The notes: generated from the letters alone by a model not told the origin. Shown: positions 7,544-14,406, counted from the first letter of the stretch. The stretch is DNA of 32,982 nucleotides from a virus (IMGVR_UViG_3300010158_000019:1-32982), one strand, 5' to 3'. A program made the numbers and translations.

Positions 7544-9304
7544 TTAAATAATAGGTAAATATTGTCTAGTGTCAGCATTAAAGGTATAAGAACAGAAATC
7601 AACTTTGCCCAACCAGCTAAACCTAACTTTTTGCACATAAATATCAACTATGCCTGTGTCAAAATTCCTGTAAACACATATACCATTATCTGTTTTATTA
7701 AACCAGTGAGCCGATCCTGATATGCTGTAAAGGTTTGGAATTTCAAACTTACCCTTTTCATCTTTTCTCATTTTAGTAGGATGTGCAACGATGAAAATAT
7801 GAATTTGATGTTGGAGTGCAAATGTTTTAATTTTTGTTAAACTTTCACTTATGTATTGTGTTTCTGTATATCCTGCTGGTATTTTATGCTCGATATAGTT
7901 CCAAGGATCAATGAGCAGTCCGTTAATTCCTTTTCTTTTAATTAGTTCAAGTGCCTTTTCAAGTATGCCATCAAGTGTGACATCAAGTGCATTGATATTC
8001 ATAAAATAAAAGAAGTCATTGATAACTTGCTTTGATTGTTCAAACTCCCATTGGCTTATTCTATTGTCTAAATTTTGTCTAAATGCAAAAGATTTGCCTA
8101 CTATTTTCTCCATTAATTTAGTAACGTGAAAGGTTGCTGGTGAATTTTCAAAAGAACATATTGCCCACTTCCATCCGCTTGATATTACAGACTTAGCCAT
8201 TATGTTATCAACCCATTCTGATTTACCCCCATTAGGTATGCCAGTAACTGTTGTAAATTGCCCACCAGTAAATTGAAGTAGATTATCAAAAGAACCTAAA
8301 CCAAATCTTTCGCCTTTAGGGTAACCATTTGAATAATAATCATTCAAATCGTGTTCCATATCTTCCATTGTGTGAACTCCATCAATAGGGAACTCTTTAG
8401 CATTATGAGTAAGTAACTTTAAATGCTCTTTGCCATATTTACAAAGTATTTCGTTTGCATCTTTGCAATCTTCAGGGAACTCTAACTTATAGCAACGTTC
8501 TTTACCAAATCTTCTAATTAATTCATCACTTAGTCTTTTTCCTGCTGGATCGTTGTCTGTTGCAATTATTATTTTTGTTTTGTTGGCAAAATAATCAAAG
8601 CAATTATCTAAGTATTTAAGATTTACTTTACCATTAACATTTGCACCATTTGGCACACTAACACAATTATATACTCCAGCTTCATACATTGATAAACAAT
8701 CTATTTCACCCTCAACTATTACACATTGTTTGTCATCTTTTATGGCATCTAAATTGTAGAATATAAGTTCAGCATCCTTTGCCAGCTTCATATCTTTATT
8801 TGCACCACGAAATTTGATATTAACAAGGTCCTGGTCTTTGTAATAATTAAAACAAATAACTGGAATATCTGTTTTAGCTTTTGGCATCCATTCAATGCTT
8901 TCTGTTATTCCAAATCTTAATAAAGTATTATTTGAAATTTTACGATTGATTTCAAAGTGCTGTAAAAACTTATCATTCAATTTTGTTAAACGTTCAACTG
9001 GTTTAATGTAATTAGTTGTATCTTCTTTAAGTTCAAAGTTTATAGATGCAGCAACTTTCTTTACAGCTTCAAAAAAAGTAGTGTTTTCGGATTCCATAAC
9101 AAAAGAAAAAACATCGCCACTTTTGCCACATCCAAAACACTTATACATATCGCCTTTAACTTTGAATGATGGCGATTTTTCATTATGAAATGGGCAAAGT
9201 CCTGAATGATTAGCACCGTATTTTTTTAGTTTAATTTTACTGCTAACGATGTCAAGTAATGATGCAGATTGTTTAAGTTCTTGTATTGATTCAAAATTAA
9301 TCAT
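7544..9304 (-). CDS. Primase-helicase fusion (CHC2 zinc finger, Toprim, RecA-like helicase)
   Basis: 586 aa, T7 gp4-like layout. A zinc-binding primase N-terminus has C37, H40, C56 and C59 (CPFH...CFGC). A Toprim domain follows (VIVEGE, residues 196-200; IATDNDPAGK, 248-256). The C-terminal helicase has Walker A GIPNGGKS (355-362), a Walker B-like LLIDPWNY and a downstream VAHPTKM...SGSAHWFNKTDN motif typical of DnaB-family enzymes. It should prime and unwind DNA at the phage fork. It overlaps the replisome-organizer-like gene (ATGA). No phage DNA polymerase is visible, so the host polymerase is probably recruited. Confidence 0.95.
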   Translation of the reverse strand: MINFESIQELKQSASLLDIVSSKIKLKKYGANHSGLCPFHNEKSPSFKVKGDMYKCFGCGKSGDVFSFVMESENTTFFEAVKKVAASINFELKEDTTNYIKPVERLTKLNDKFLQHFEINRKISNNTLLRFGITESIEWMPKAKTDIPVICFNYYKDQDLVNIKFRGANKDMKLAKDAELIFYNLDAIKDDKQCVIVEGEIDCLSMYEAGVYNCVSVPNGANVNGKVNLKYLDNCFDYFANKTKIIIATDNDPAGKRLSDELIRRFGKERCYKLEFPEDCKDANEILCKYGKEHLKLLTHNAKEFPIDGVHTMEDMEHDLNDYYSNGYPKGERFGLGSFDNLLQFTGGQFTTVTGIPNGGKSEWVDNIMAKSVISSGWKWAICSFENSPATFHVTKLMEKIVGKSFAFRQNLDNRISQWEFEQSKQVINDFFYFMNINALDVTLDGILEKALELIKRKGINGLLIDPWNYIEHKIPAGYTETQYISESLTKIKTFALQHQIHIFIVAHPTKMRKDEKGKFEIPNLYSISGSAHWFNKTDNGICVYRNFDTGIVDIYVQKVRFSWLGKVDFCSYTFNADTRQYLPII

Positions 9305-9672
9305 AGCACCATATTTTTAGAGTTATCAATATTTTTTGCCCATCTTTTTGCCGCCCCCTCTTTGCCTTTATTTTGTAGCGTTTGCCTGAGTTCAATAGTT
9401 TGCAAAAGTCTTTGAGAAAAGAATTTATTCTCTTCCATTGTAAACAATTCAAAAGATTGAATAACTGCTTTTACTTTAGTTTCTGTTGACTGCATCTGCA
9501 TAGCTAAAACTGGTATTATCTTCATAGGCAACCTGCCACCAGCAACTGCCAAACGTTCAACTATAAACCAGTAAATTCCATATCCTTCCATTCCTAACTC
9601 TTGCCTTAAGTATAATATCTTAACATCTTCAGAAGCCGTATAATCGTGTGAGAAATAATATGATTTGTTCAT
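9301..9672 (-). CDS. Replisome-organizer-like protein (DUF4373 / Lin1244-type N-terminal domain)
   Basis: 123 aa from the ATG at 9672 (MNKSYYFSHDYTASEDVKILYLRQELGMEGYGIYWFIVERLA). The segment from HDYTAS to VERLA matches the N-terminal domain of DnaD-like replisome organizers. Only that domain is present; the protein stops soon after a GKEGAAKRW basic patch, without a DnaD C-terminal domain. It overlaps the primase-helicase start (ATGA), giving a two-gene replication unit. The 9672 start is preferred because an upstream extension would run through the terminator-like hairpin of element A. Confidence 0.8.
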   Translation of the reverse strand: MNKSYYFSHDYTASEDVKILYLRQELGMEGYGIYWFIVERLAVAGGRLPMKIIPVLAMQMQSTETKVKAVIQSFELFTMEENKFFSQRLLQTIELRQTLQNKGKEGAAKRWAKNIDNSKNMVL

Positions 9673-9678
9673 AAAAAT

Positions 9679-9767
9679 AAAAAAGGCTCTCAGACTTAGG
9701 TGCTGTGGTAGTCGCTGCCTAAATCTTCGAGCCAAAAAGTTTAATTAATAATGCTACCACACATTAT
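9679..9767 (-). ncRNA. Kissing-loop RNA/terminator element A
   Basis: Leftward, between the GIY-YIG stop and the replisome-organizer start. Hairpin 1 (9748-9767) has a 6-bp ATAATG/CATTAT stem and an 8-nt loop CTACCACA (9754-9761). Hairpin 2 (9685-9733, 49 nt) has arms pairing as 5 bp, a 2x2 loop, 3 bp, one mismatch and 5 bp. Its loop contains TGTGGTAG (9704-9711), the exact reverse complement of the hairpin-1 loop. Six U's (9679-9684) and then A/U-rich bases lead to the AUG at 9672. Same geometry as element B with unrelated sequence. Function inferred. Confidence 0.65.
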
Positions 9768-9782
9768 AATATTGTTGCGAAG

Positions 9783-10142
9783 TTATTTGAAATAATCTAA
9801 ATGAAAACTATTTAATGATGGTTTAAATTTTTTTATCATATTTTTTTCACAATTTAATATTTCTTCAATAGAATAATTAACCATACAAAACCAAATACAA
9901 TAATCAAATACCATATCAGGATCTCTAAGATGTCCTAATAATCTTGTCTTAATATTTTTACTCATACCTATATAAACAAGACAATCTTTATAAAATAAAT
10001 GATATATCCCTTTTTTAGTTGGTATTATATTTTTTCCATAATAAGAAATTAATTGATTTAAATTAAATGGAGTTCCAATTAATTCATTTTTATAAAAAAA
10101 TTTTATTGTATCAATATTTTTTAATAATTCAGAACCTATCAT
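9783..10142 (-). CDS. GIY-YIG endonuclease, 119 aa
   Basis: From the ATG at 10142 (MIGSELLKNIDTIKFF). GIY at residues 45-47 (KKGIYHLFY), YIG at 57-59 (LVYIGMS), an arginine at 67 and a Glu in NCEKNMIKKFKPSLN fit a compact GIY-YIG nuclease core. It is probably a free-standing homing-type endonuclease. An upstream start at 10202 would overlap the methyltransferase by 53 nt and is less likely. It is AT-rich with long A/T runs and lies between the methyltransferase and replication genes, consistent with insertion. Confidence 0.85.
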   Translation of the reverse strand: MIGSELLKNIDTIKFFYKNELIGTPFNLNQLISYYGKNIIPTKKGIYHLFYKDCLVYIGMSKNIKTRLLGHLRDPDMVFDYCIWFCMVNYSIEEILNCEKNMIKKFKPSLNSFHLDYFK

Positions 10143-10149
10143 AGTTGTA

Positions 10150-11295
10150 TTATTTTTTAATAAAAGAAAATATATGCTCAATAACTGGTAAAGTCCAACC
10201 ATCTCCTAAAACTGAACCTGCTTTTGATTTTGATAAGATTGAAGTGTAACCATCAGGGAATCCTTGTAATCGTTCCATTTCTATTTGGTTGACTGTTCTA
10301 ACTATTCCATCTTTGTAAGAATATAGATTATTGTTAGATTCCATTAAACAAGGTGACTTTCCTTTTGTTACTCTACCTCTGCGAGTTTTTGAAGTAGGGA
10401 ATGATAAATCTAAACAATCATTTTCAGTAACGATATCATAACCTTTTAAAGTGTTTGTTTTGCATCGCATTTCTTTGTTTACTTCATATATCAATGTAAT
10501 CATTCCCGTAGTTTCGTTTCTGTGTTTTAAATAACGTTGTGTATTTGAATGACATTGATTTGTTTTTAATGAAACATGTTTATCAGTATCAACGTAAACA
10601 ATGGGACAAATACCTATGGAATCTCTACTTTTTAGATATTTTTGTGCTTCATTTGAATTTTCATTTTTATAAGTATTTTTACTTACATATCCTTCTAGTA
10701 AACAAGTTGATTTAACCCTTTCAACATAACCATCAGTAATAATATCCTTAAACATTATTCCTCTATCTTTTGGCTGTGGTATATCAGTTACTAAATCAAA
10801 CATTGTTGCCTTAGTTTTGATATTGCTCCAGTAGTATCTATCTCTTAATTGAGCAGTAACTAAACTACTATTTATTCGTACTGGATAAACTCCCAATGCT
10901 CTTGACATAATACCAACATCTAATTTTGTTGCACTTCCTACATTTTCTTGTAAAAACAATACATTAGGGTTAAGCGATTTGATGTGATTAAGTATATCGA
11001 CAAACACAAAGAACAAACTTGATTTGCTTCCATTAATTCCTGCACGTTTACCAGCTGCAGATAAATCTTTACAAGGTGAACCACTTAATATTAAATCGAT
11101 GCTTTGCCAATCAATATCCCACTCAAGCCATTTGGTTATATCTCCAACTTGAATAGTATCAGGGAAGTGATGTTGTGTTAATTCTATTGCATAAGGTTTA
11201 ATCTCGCTTGAATAATATTTATTGACTTTTATACCAGTATTTTCTAAAGCTTGTCTGCCTGTATTCATTCCATTAAATAAACTTACTACATTCAT
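10150..11295 (-). CDS. C5-cytosine DNA methyltransferase
   Basis: 381 aa with C5-methyltransferase motifs in order: motif I SLFNGMNTG (residues 5-13), motif IV GSPCKDLS with catalytic C75, motif VI QENV (116-119), motif VIII QLRDR (149-153), and C-terminal motifs RTVNQIEMERLQGFPDGY and SVLGDGWTLPVIEHI. It would methylate cytosine in phage DNA, most likely to evade host restriction. The start overlaps the upstream nuclease stop (ATGA). The middle is a long target-recognition region without obvious homology. Confidence 0.93.
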   Translation of the reverse strand: MNVVSLFNGMNTGRQALENTGIKVNKYYSSEIKPYAIELTQHHFPDTIQVGDITKWLEWDIDWQSIDLILSGSPCKDLSAAGKRAGINGSKSSLFFVFVDILNHIKSLNPNVLFLQENVGSATKLDVGIMSRALGVYPVRINSSLVTAQLRDRYYWSNIKTKATMFDLVTDIPQPKDRGIMFKDIITDGYVERVKSTCLLEGYVSKNTYKNENSNEAQKYLKSRDSIGICPIVYVDTDKHVSLKTNQCHSNTQRYLKHRNETTGMITLIYEVNKEMRCKTNTLKGYDIVTENDCLDLSFPTSKTRRGRVTKGKSPCLMESNNNLYSYKDGIVRTVNQIEMERLQGFPDGYTSILSKSKAGSVLGDGWTLPVIEHIFSFIKK

Positions 11296-11750
11296 AAAGT
11301 TATAATTTTGTCGTACAGTTCAAAAAATTGTTCAGGAGTTGCAATAAATTCATAAATGCCACCAGCTGCTCGTTCTCGTTCCTGTTCTCTAAATTGATAT
11401 TCACTTGCTTTATCTTTGCCTATTTTAACTTCAATCTTTACACTTCTGCCTTTAATCGTTGCAGTAATATCACTTGTCCCTTTTCGAGTCGTAGATGGTA
11501 TGTAAGTGCCAGCCCCTGCAATCTTATGACCTTGTGAGTTCTTTGCTTCAATATAACGACCTGCCGAACTTATACGAGTTGCATTGCTACCAGTCCAGTT
11601 TAAGAAGTTGCATATTAACTTAGTCAATCCATTAGCTGTTTTATACTTTGGAATAGTTGGATTTGTATAATGTCCATCTCTAACAAAGTTGGGAGCAGTT
11701 TTTTTTGTCTTGCTGTAGTGTGCTTCATTATATCGTTGTTTCCATTCCAT
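11292..11750 (-). CDS. PD-(D/E)XK nuclease of VRR-NUC type, 152 aa
   Basis: The C-terminal half contains KGTSDITATIKGRSVKIEVKIGKDKASEYQ. This gives an aspartate, then E-V-K, then a helix glutamine-type signature, the arrangement of VRR-NUC/resolvase-like nucleases. It may process branched DNA or act in recombination. It is coupled to the cytosine methyltransferase (ATGA overlap), so a restriction-modification-like role is a less likely alternative. Start at the ATG at 11750, three bases after the upstream stop. Confidence 0.75.
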   Translation of the reverse strand: MEWKQRYNEAHYSKTKKTAPNFVRDGHYTNPTIPKYKTANGLTKLICNFLNWTGSNATRISSAGRYIEAKNSQGHKIAGAGTYIPSTTRKGTSDITATIKGRSVKIEVKIGKDKASEYQFREQERERAAGGIYEFIATPEQFFELYDKIITL

Positions 11751-11752
11751 AA

Positions 11753-12139
11753 CTAAATAAATTTAAAAGTGAATGATGTATGATTACGTTTACCATTGGC
11801 ACATAGTGCAACTGTTGTTCTGCTTACACCTAACATCTTAGCAGCTTCAGAACCGCTATCGTAAATTTCAACACCGCCATAAGTATCAGTAACCTTTACT
11901 TTTTTACTAGATGACTTTCCCCTGGTCGTTTGTTGCGATAATTTACTTTGTATTTGTTCGGCAAAGTTTTCACTCTTATATACAAAGCACCATCCTTTTG
12001 TTTGTTTAAACTTACCTTGACAAACTAGATAGATACTTTCAACTGCTGCTTTACAATGCTCTGCTGCGTGAGTCAAGCTTTCAAATTCATGATAAGTGCT
12101 GCTTATTAATTTAAAGCCTATTACTTCAACTTTTCTCAT
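11753..12139 (-). CDS. NUMOD1/IENR1-like DNA-binding repeat protein, 128 aa
   Basis: Two similar modules are visible. One is around residues 18-54 (EFESLTHAAEHCKAAVESIYLVCQGK...GWCFVY). The other, at 93-127, reads YDSGSEAAKMLGVSRTTVALCANGK...FTFKF. Each has the 'S..EAA..LGvS..tI...c.Gk......f.f' pattern of intron-nuclease modular repeats (NUMOD1/IENR1). No HNH or GIY-YIG catalytic domain is attached, so this is either a stand-alone DNA-binding protein or a remnant of a homing endonuclease. It overlaps the preceding gene by 14 nt. Confidence 0.65.
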   Translation of the reverse strand: MRKVEVIGFKLISSTYHEFESLTHAAEHCKAAVESIYLVCQGKFKQTKGWCFVYKSENFAEQIQSKLSQQTTRGKSSSKKVKVTDTYGGVEIYDSGSEAAKMLGVSRTTVALCANGKRNHTSFTFKFI

Positions 12140-12380
12140 ACAATTCTTTTTTAAGGTTATTAACTTTTGTTAGTCCATATTCTATTACATCCTTTCGATA
12201 ATTAGGATCATCAAAATCAATCTTATCATCTTCATATAAAACATCTTCTAATTCATCAATTAGATGCTGCTTTTCTTTTGCTTTACCGATTTCGGATAAC
12301 CAATCAATATGTTTTTGTTTCAACGATATTGAATGAGTTAATAAGTTTAATACCCATTCCACTGGTGTTTCTTTTTTCAT
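12126..12380 (-). CDS. Unknown small acidic protein, 84 aa
   Basis: MKKETPVEWVLNLLTHSISLKQKHIDWLSEIGKAKEKQHLIDELEDVLYEDDKIDF...; helical, with an acidic centre. It resembles small accessory proteins common in Bacteroidota phages. No family or catalytic motif recognised. It sits in the early leftward run of small genes, 2 nt after the zinc-ribbon gene and overlapping the NUMOD-like gene. Confidence 0.65.
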   Translation of the reverse strand: MKKETPVEWVLNLLTHSISLKQKHIDWLSEIGKAKEKQHLIDELEDVLYEDDKIDFDDPNYRKDVIEYGLTKVNNLKKELYEKS

Positions 12381-12382
12381 TT

Positions 12383-12601
12383 TTAAAATTTATTGTGTAA
12401 ATAATACCAAATCTTTTTTGCAAAGTATTTAGTTGTTTCCCAAATAACTACTACTATTATTATTTTATTCATTTTTTTACAATTATCGCAATATAAAATA
12501 TCTTTTAACCCTGTGCAGATAACAACGCTACACTTTATGCATAGCGTTGCTCCATTGCCTCCGTTTATTTTATGTATTGGTTTTTTAATCATCATCTTCA
12601 T
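12383..12601 (-). CDS. Small zinc-ribbon-like protein with hydrophobic segment, 72 aa
   Basis: CIKC near residues 22-25 and CDNC near 38-41 form two CxxC pairs spaced like a minimal zinc ribbon. They are followed by IIIVVVIW (about 47-54), a short hydrophobic stretch. Starts at ATG 12601, or at the in-frame ATG codons 3 or 4. It overlaps a possible 27-aa membrane peptide upstream. Function unknown. Confidence 0.55.
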   Translation of the reverse strand: MKMMIKKPIHKINGGNGATLCIKCSVVICTGLKDILYCDNCKKMNKIIIVVVIWETTKYFAKKIWYYLHNKF

Positions 12602-12668
12602 AGTACATCAATATTAACAAAATTTTAATTGAATTCAATATTATTAGGAGAATTATAAATGCTTCCAT
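12585..12668 (-). CDS. Possible 27-aa membrane peptide
   Basis: MEAFIILLIILNSIKILLILMYYEDDD: one hydrophobic segment with an acidic tail. The ATG lies just after the stop of the interrupted gene, and the ORF overlaps the zinc-ribbon gene start by 17 nt. Such peptides can arise by chance in AT-rich DNA, so confidence is low. Confidence 0.3.
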   Translation of the reverse strand: MEAFIILLIILNSIKILLILMYYEDDD

Positions 12669-12672
12669 TATT

Positions 12673-12858
12673 TTAATTAAATAATTCAATAAAATCTTTT
12701 GCTGGTGCAATTTTAATGTCATTAGCTAAATATGATGTTATAGTTTCTGCTGTATAAAATCTTATTTTGTCGTATCTATAACCTCCATTACTTCTTCGCT
12801 CCCAATGTGATAAACATAAACATTCATAATATTTATTATTATAATATGAAATTACAAT
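12673..12858 (-). other. In-frame continuation of the 105-aa gene beyond TGA
   Basis: After the TGA at 12859-12861 the same frame stays open for 61 codons (IVISYYNNKYYECLCLSHWERRSNGGYRYDKIRF... to FIELFN) and ends in TAA. The residue composition is protein-like, and no good start codon lies near its beginning. This fits an interrupted gene, stop-codon readthrough or a sequence error rather than a separate gene. Confidence 0.5.
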
Positions 12859-13176
12859 TCATTCAGTTATATACTTTTTTTTATTAAAAGTCTTAGGATT
12901 TTCAGTTGTGTATTCCATACGAAAAGTTTTGCCTATCAAAGTAGTTTGACCACCAAATAAACTTAATTTAAATTTTACACCAAGTATCTCTACAGTCTTA
13001 CTATACCAGTATTCGCCAGCTACTAATTCTAGTTCATATTTTCTAAGATGATTTACATTATCAATAGACATATCATATAATAATTGAGTATAATCATTAC
13101 CGATTGAAATATTGAAAGCTGCATCAATATCAAAGTTTTCATTAGCCAACTTTAAGGCATTTAGTTTTTTTACCAT
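12859..13176 (-). CDS. Unknown early protein, 105 aa, apparently truncated by in-frame TGA
   Basis: MVKKLNALKLANENFDIDAAFNISIGNDYTQLLYDMSIDNV... ends KKKYITE. No family recognised. The upstream leader is A-rich, as for other genes here. The frame continues for 61 codons past the TGA, so the ancestral product was probably about 167 residues. A readthrough product cannot be excluded. Confidence 0.6.
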   Translation of the reverse strand: MVKKLNALKLANENFDIDAAFNISIGNDYTQLLYDMSIDNVNHLRKYELELVAGEYWYSKTVEILGVKFKLSLFGGQTTLIGKTFRMEYTTENPKTFNKKKYITE

Positions 13177-13203
13177 TTGTTTTATTTTGTTTTGTTTAAA
13201 AAT

Positions 13204-13410
13204 TTAAATTTTAGTTTTATCGCAATTTTCTCCCTTGTAAAAGTGTTTATTATTTCTATTCATTACAGTTCCATTAATTGGATATAGTTTCTCCATTTCC
13301 TGCTCAGTTATCCCTCCGTTGATTTGCCATAAACCAACTCCTTTTGAAATTAAGAAAGGAGTTTCATTCCTAATTTGTTTGTGGAGTAAGTATTTAGTAA
13401 TTGTTAGCAT
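13204..13410 (-). CDS. Unknown small protein, 68 aa
   Basis: From the ATG at 13410: MLTITKYLLHKQIRNETPFLISKGVGLWQINGGITEQEMEKLYPINGTVMNR... A longer version would need a TTG start at 13416. It overlaps the 3' end of the first leftward early gene by 17 nt. The 'WQINGG' and 'EMEKLYPING' pieces look folded but match no family I know. Confidence 0.55.
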   Translation of the reverse strand: MLTITKYLLHKQIRNETPFLISKGVGLWQINGGITEQEMEKLYPINGTVMNRNNKHFYKGENCDKTKI

Positions 13411-13714
13411 CTTCAATATTTATAGGGTTAATAATTGATTTAACTAATCCACGTTGTTTAAAGCTATTAACTAGCTGCTGCACTTCAATAACTGCAACTG
13501 GTGAATAAACCATTGCATCAATTAACTCACCGAGTAGCTGGTAGCGTTCTTGCTGGATCATCTGACACCATGTTGGATAATCTTCAACATTGCTATCATC
13601 AATGTTAAACTCTAATCCATCTACACCTTGATACTTGTTTTCTTCTAATTTGATTAGTGGTTCATTATGCAGTAAGAAGTCTGCATTTACTTTTGACTTA
13701 AAATACTTTGTCAT
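13394..13714 (-). CDS. First gene of the leftward early block, unknown, 106 aa
   Basis: The preferred start is the ATG at 13714 (MTKYFKSKVNADFLLHNEPLIKLEENKYQGVDGLEFNIDD...). The ATG at 13738 lies inside a promoter-like TAGTTTTG box. The protein is acidic in the middle with a helical C-terminus (QLLGELIDAMVYSPVAVIEVQQLVNSFKQRG). No function recognised. As the first gene after the divergent promoter region it is probably expressed immediately after infection. Confidence 0.6.
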   Translation of the reverse strand: MTKYFKSKVNADFLLHNEPLIKLEENKYQGVDGLEFNIDDSNVEDYPTWCQMIQQERYQLLGELIDAMVYSPVAVIEVQQLVNSFKQRGLVKSIINPINIEDANNY

Positions 13715-13735
13715 GTTTAAAAATTTGTTGAAATG

Positions 13736-13743
13736 CAAAACTA
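13736..13743 (-). promoter_or_regulatory. Leftward early promoter, -7-type box TAGTTTTG
   Basis: The minus strand shows TAGTTTTG, matching the Bacteroidota -7 consensus TAnnTTTG, 22 nt upstream of the ATG at 13714. A TTTG (13755-13758) lies only 11 nt further up, closer than the usual -33 spacing. The site faces the rightward promoter in a 90-nt divergent region. Confidence 0.5.
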
Positions 13744-13771
13744 TAAAATAAATTCAAATAAAAAAATTTAT

Positions 13772-13800
13772 TTTTTGTTATGTAGAAAATATTAACTTTG
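13772..13800 (+). promoter_or_regulatory. Rightward early promoter P1
   Basis: The 17-mer TTTTTGTTATGTAGAAA followed by TAACTTTG, which fits TAnnTTTG, ends 4 nt before the ATG at 13805. The same 17-mer, with CTTTG at the same distance, recurs at 14359-14387. The TTTG-to-box gap (15 nt) is shorter than the usual Bacteroidota spacing. Confidence 0.6.
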
Positions 13801-13804
13801 CAGT

Positions 13805-14191
13805 ATGAATTTTATAGAACAAATTATAGAAGCTGGATTTGTTGAACAAGGACAAAAACAGTTATTAGAAATATTACCACATAAAGAAAAGTGGATTCCG
13901 AAATGGTGGCAACAATACCCTTATGGTCAACATTGGTTTGGCTTAAGTAAAGATAATCCTGATGCATGGTTTTGCAAAGATGGTTTTGATGGTGTTCTGC
14001 AAATTAGTTTGCAAGGTTTCCAAATACCGATACCTACAAAAGAAGAGGATAAAATATTAATGCAAAATATGTCTTGTAGATATATCTGTTTAAAAATTGG
14101 TAACGAAAAAATATACGAAAGTTTCTCAGGCAAATTGCCACCTGATAATATTATGAATGATTTTATTAATGCAAGTAAAAATAATATATGA
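13805..14191 (+). CDS. First gene of the rightward early operon, unknown, 128 aa
   Basis: MNFIEQIIEAGFVEQGQKQLLEILPHKEKWIPKWWQQYPYGQHWFGLSKDNPDAWFCKDGFDGVLQISLQG... It is aromatic-rich with a WW pair and no recognised domain. Position next to promoter P1 suggests very early expression, a typical place for host-takeover or anti-host proteins; that is inference. The ATG lies so close to the promoter box that the mRNA may be nearly leaderless. Confidence 0.7.
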   Translation: MNFIEQIIEAGFVEQGQKQLLEILPHKEKWIPKWWQQYPYGQHWFGLSKDNPDAWFCKDGFDGVLQISLQGFQIPIPTKEEDKILMQNMSCRYICLKIGNEKIYESFSGKLPPDNIMNDFINASKNNI

Positions 14192-14355
14192 AATTAATTA
14201 CTGTTCGAGAATATGCCGAAAGTCAAGGTTTGACACCTCAGGCAATTAACTGGAGAATAAATAAATTGAAGCAATTAACCGGAGTTAAGCAAGTACATAA
14301 ATTAAATAAAAGATGTACCATGTTAGAGATGCAGTGCAATCGGTTGCGTAAATAA
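14188..14355 (+). CDS. Small helix-turn-helix protein, 55 aa
   Basis: MKLITVREYAESQGLTPQAINWRINKLKQLTG... has the form of a MerR/excisionase-type winged HTH: 'TVREYAESQGLTPQAINWRI' is helix-turn-helix, followed by basic residues (KLNKRCTMLEMQCNRLRK). The ATG overlaps the previous stop (ATGA). It may regulate the early promoters, one of which (P2) lies directly downstream. Confidence in DNA binding is moderate. Confidence 0.7.
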   Translation: MKLITVREYAESQGLTPQAINWRINKLKQLTGVKQVHKLNKRCTMLEMQCNRLRK

Positions 14356-14358
14356 TAA

Positions 14359-14387
14359 TTTTTGTTATGTAGAAAGTCCGATCTTTG
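14359..14387 (+). promoter_or_regulatory. Rightward early promoter P2 (repeat of P1)
   Basis: Identical TTTTTGTTATGTAGAAA 17-mer and a CTTTG at the same spacing as in P1; the -7 box here is GATCTTTG. It lies between the HTH gene and a 25-aa membrane peptide, 19 nt before that ATG. Confidence 0.55.
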
Positions 14388-14406
14388 TGTAACAAAACAA
14401 TTAAAC

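Noticed and set aside
9301-9735. Extended N-terminus of the replisome-organizer gene (start at 9735)
   Set aside because: The extension translates the terminator-like hairpin and U-tract; the ATG at 9672 begins the recognisable domain.
13927-14133. Minus-strand frame opposite the first rightward early gene
   Set aside because: The plus-strand gene has the promoter, the coupled downstream gene and a better composition.
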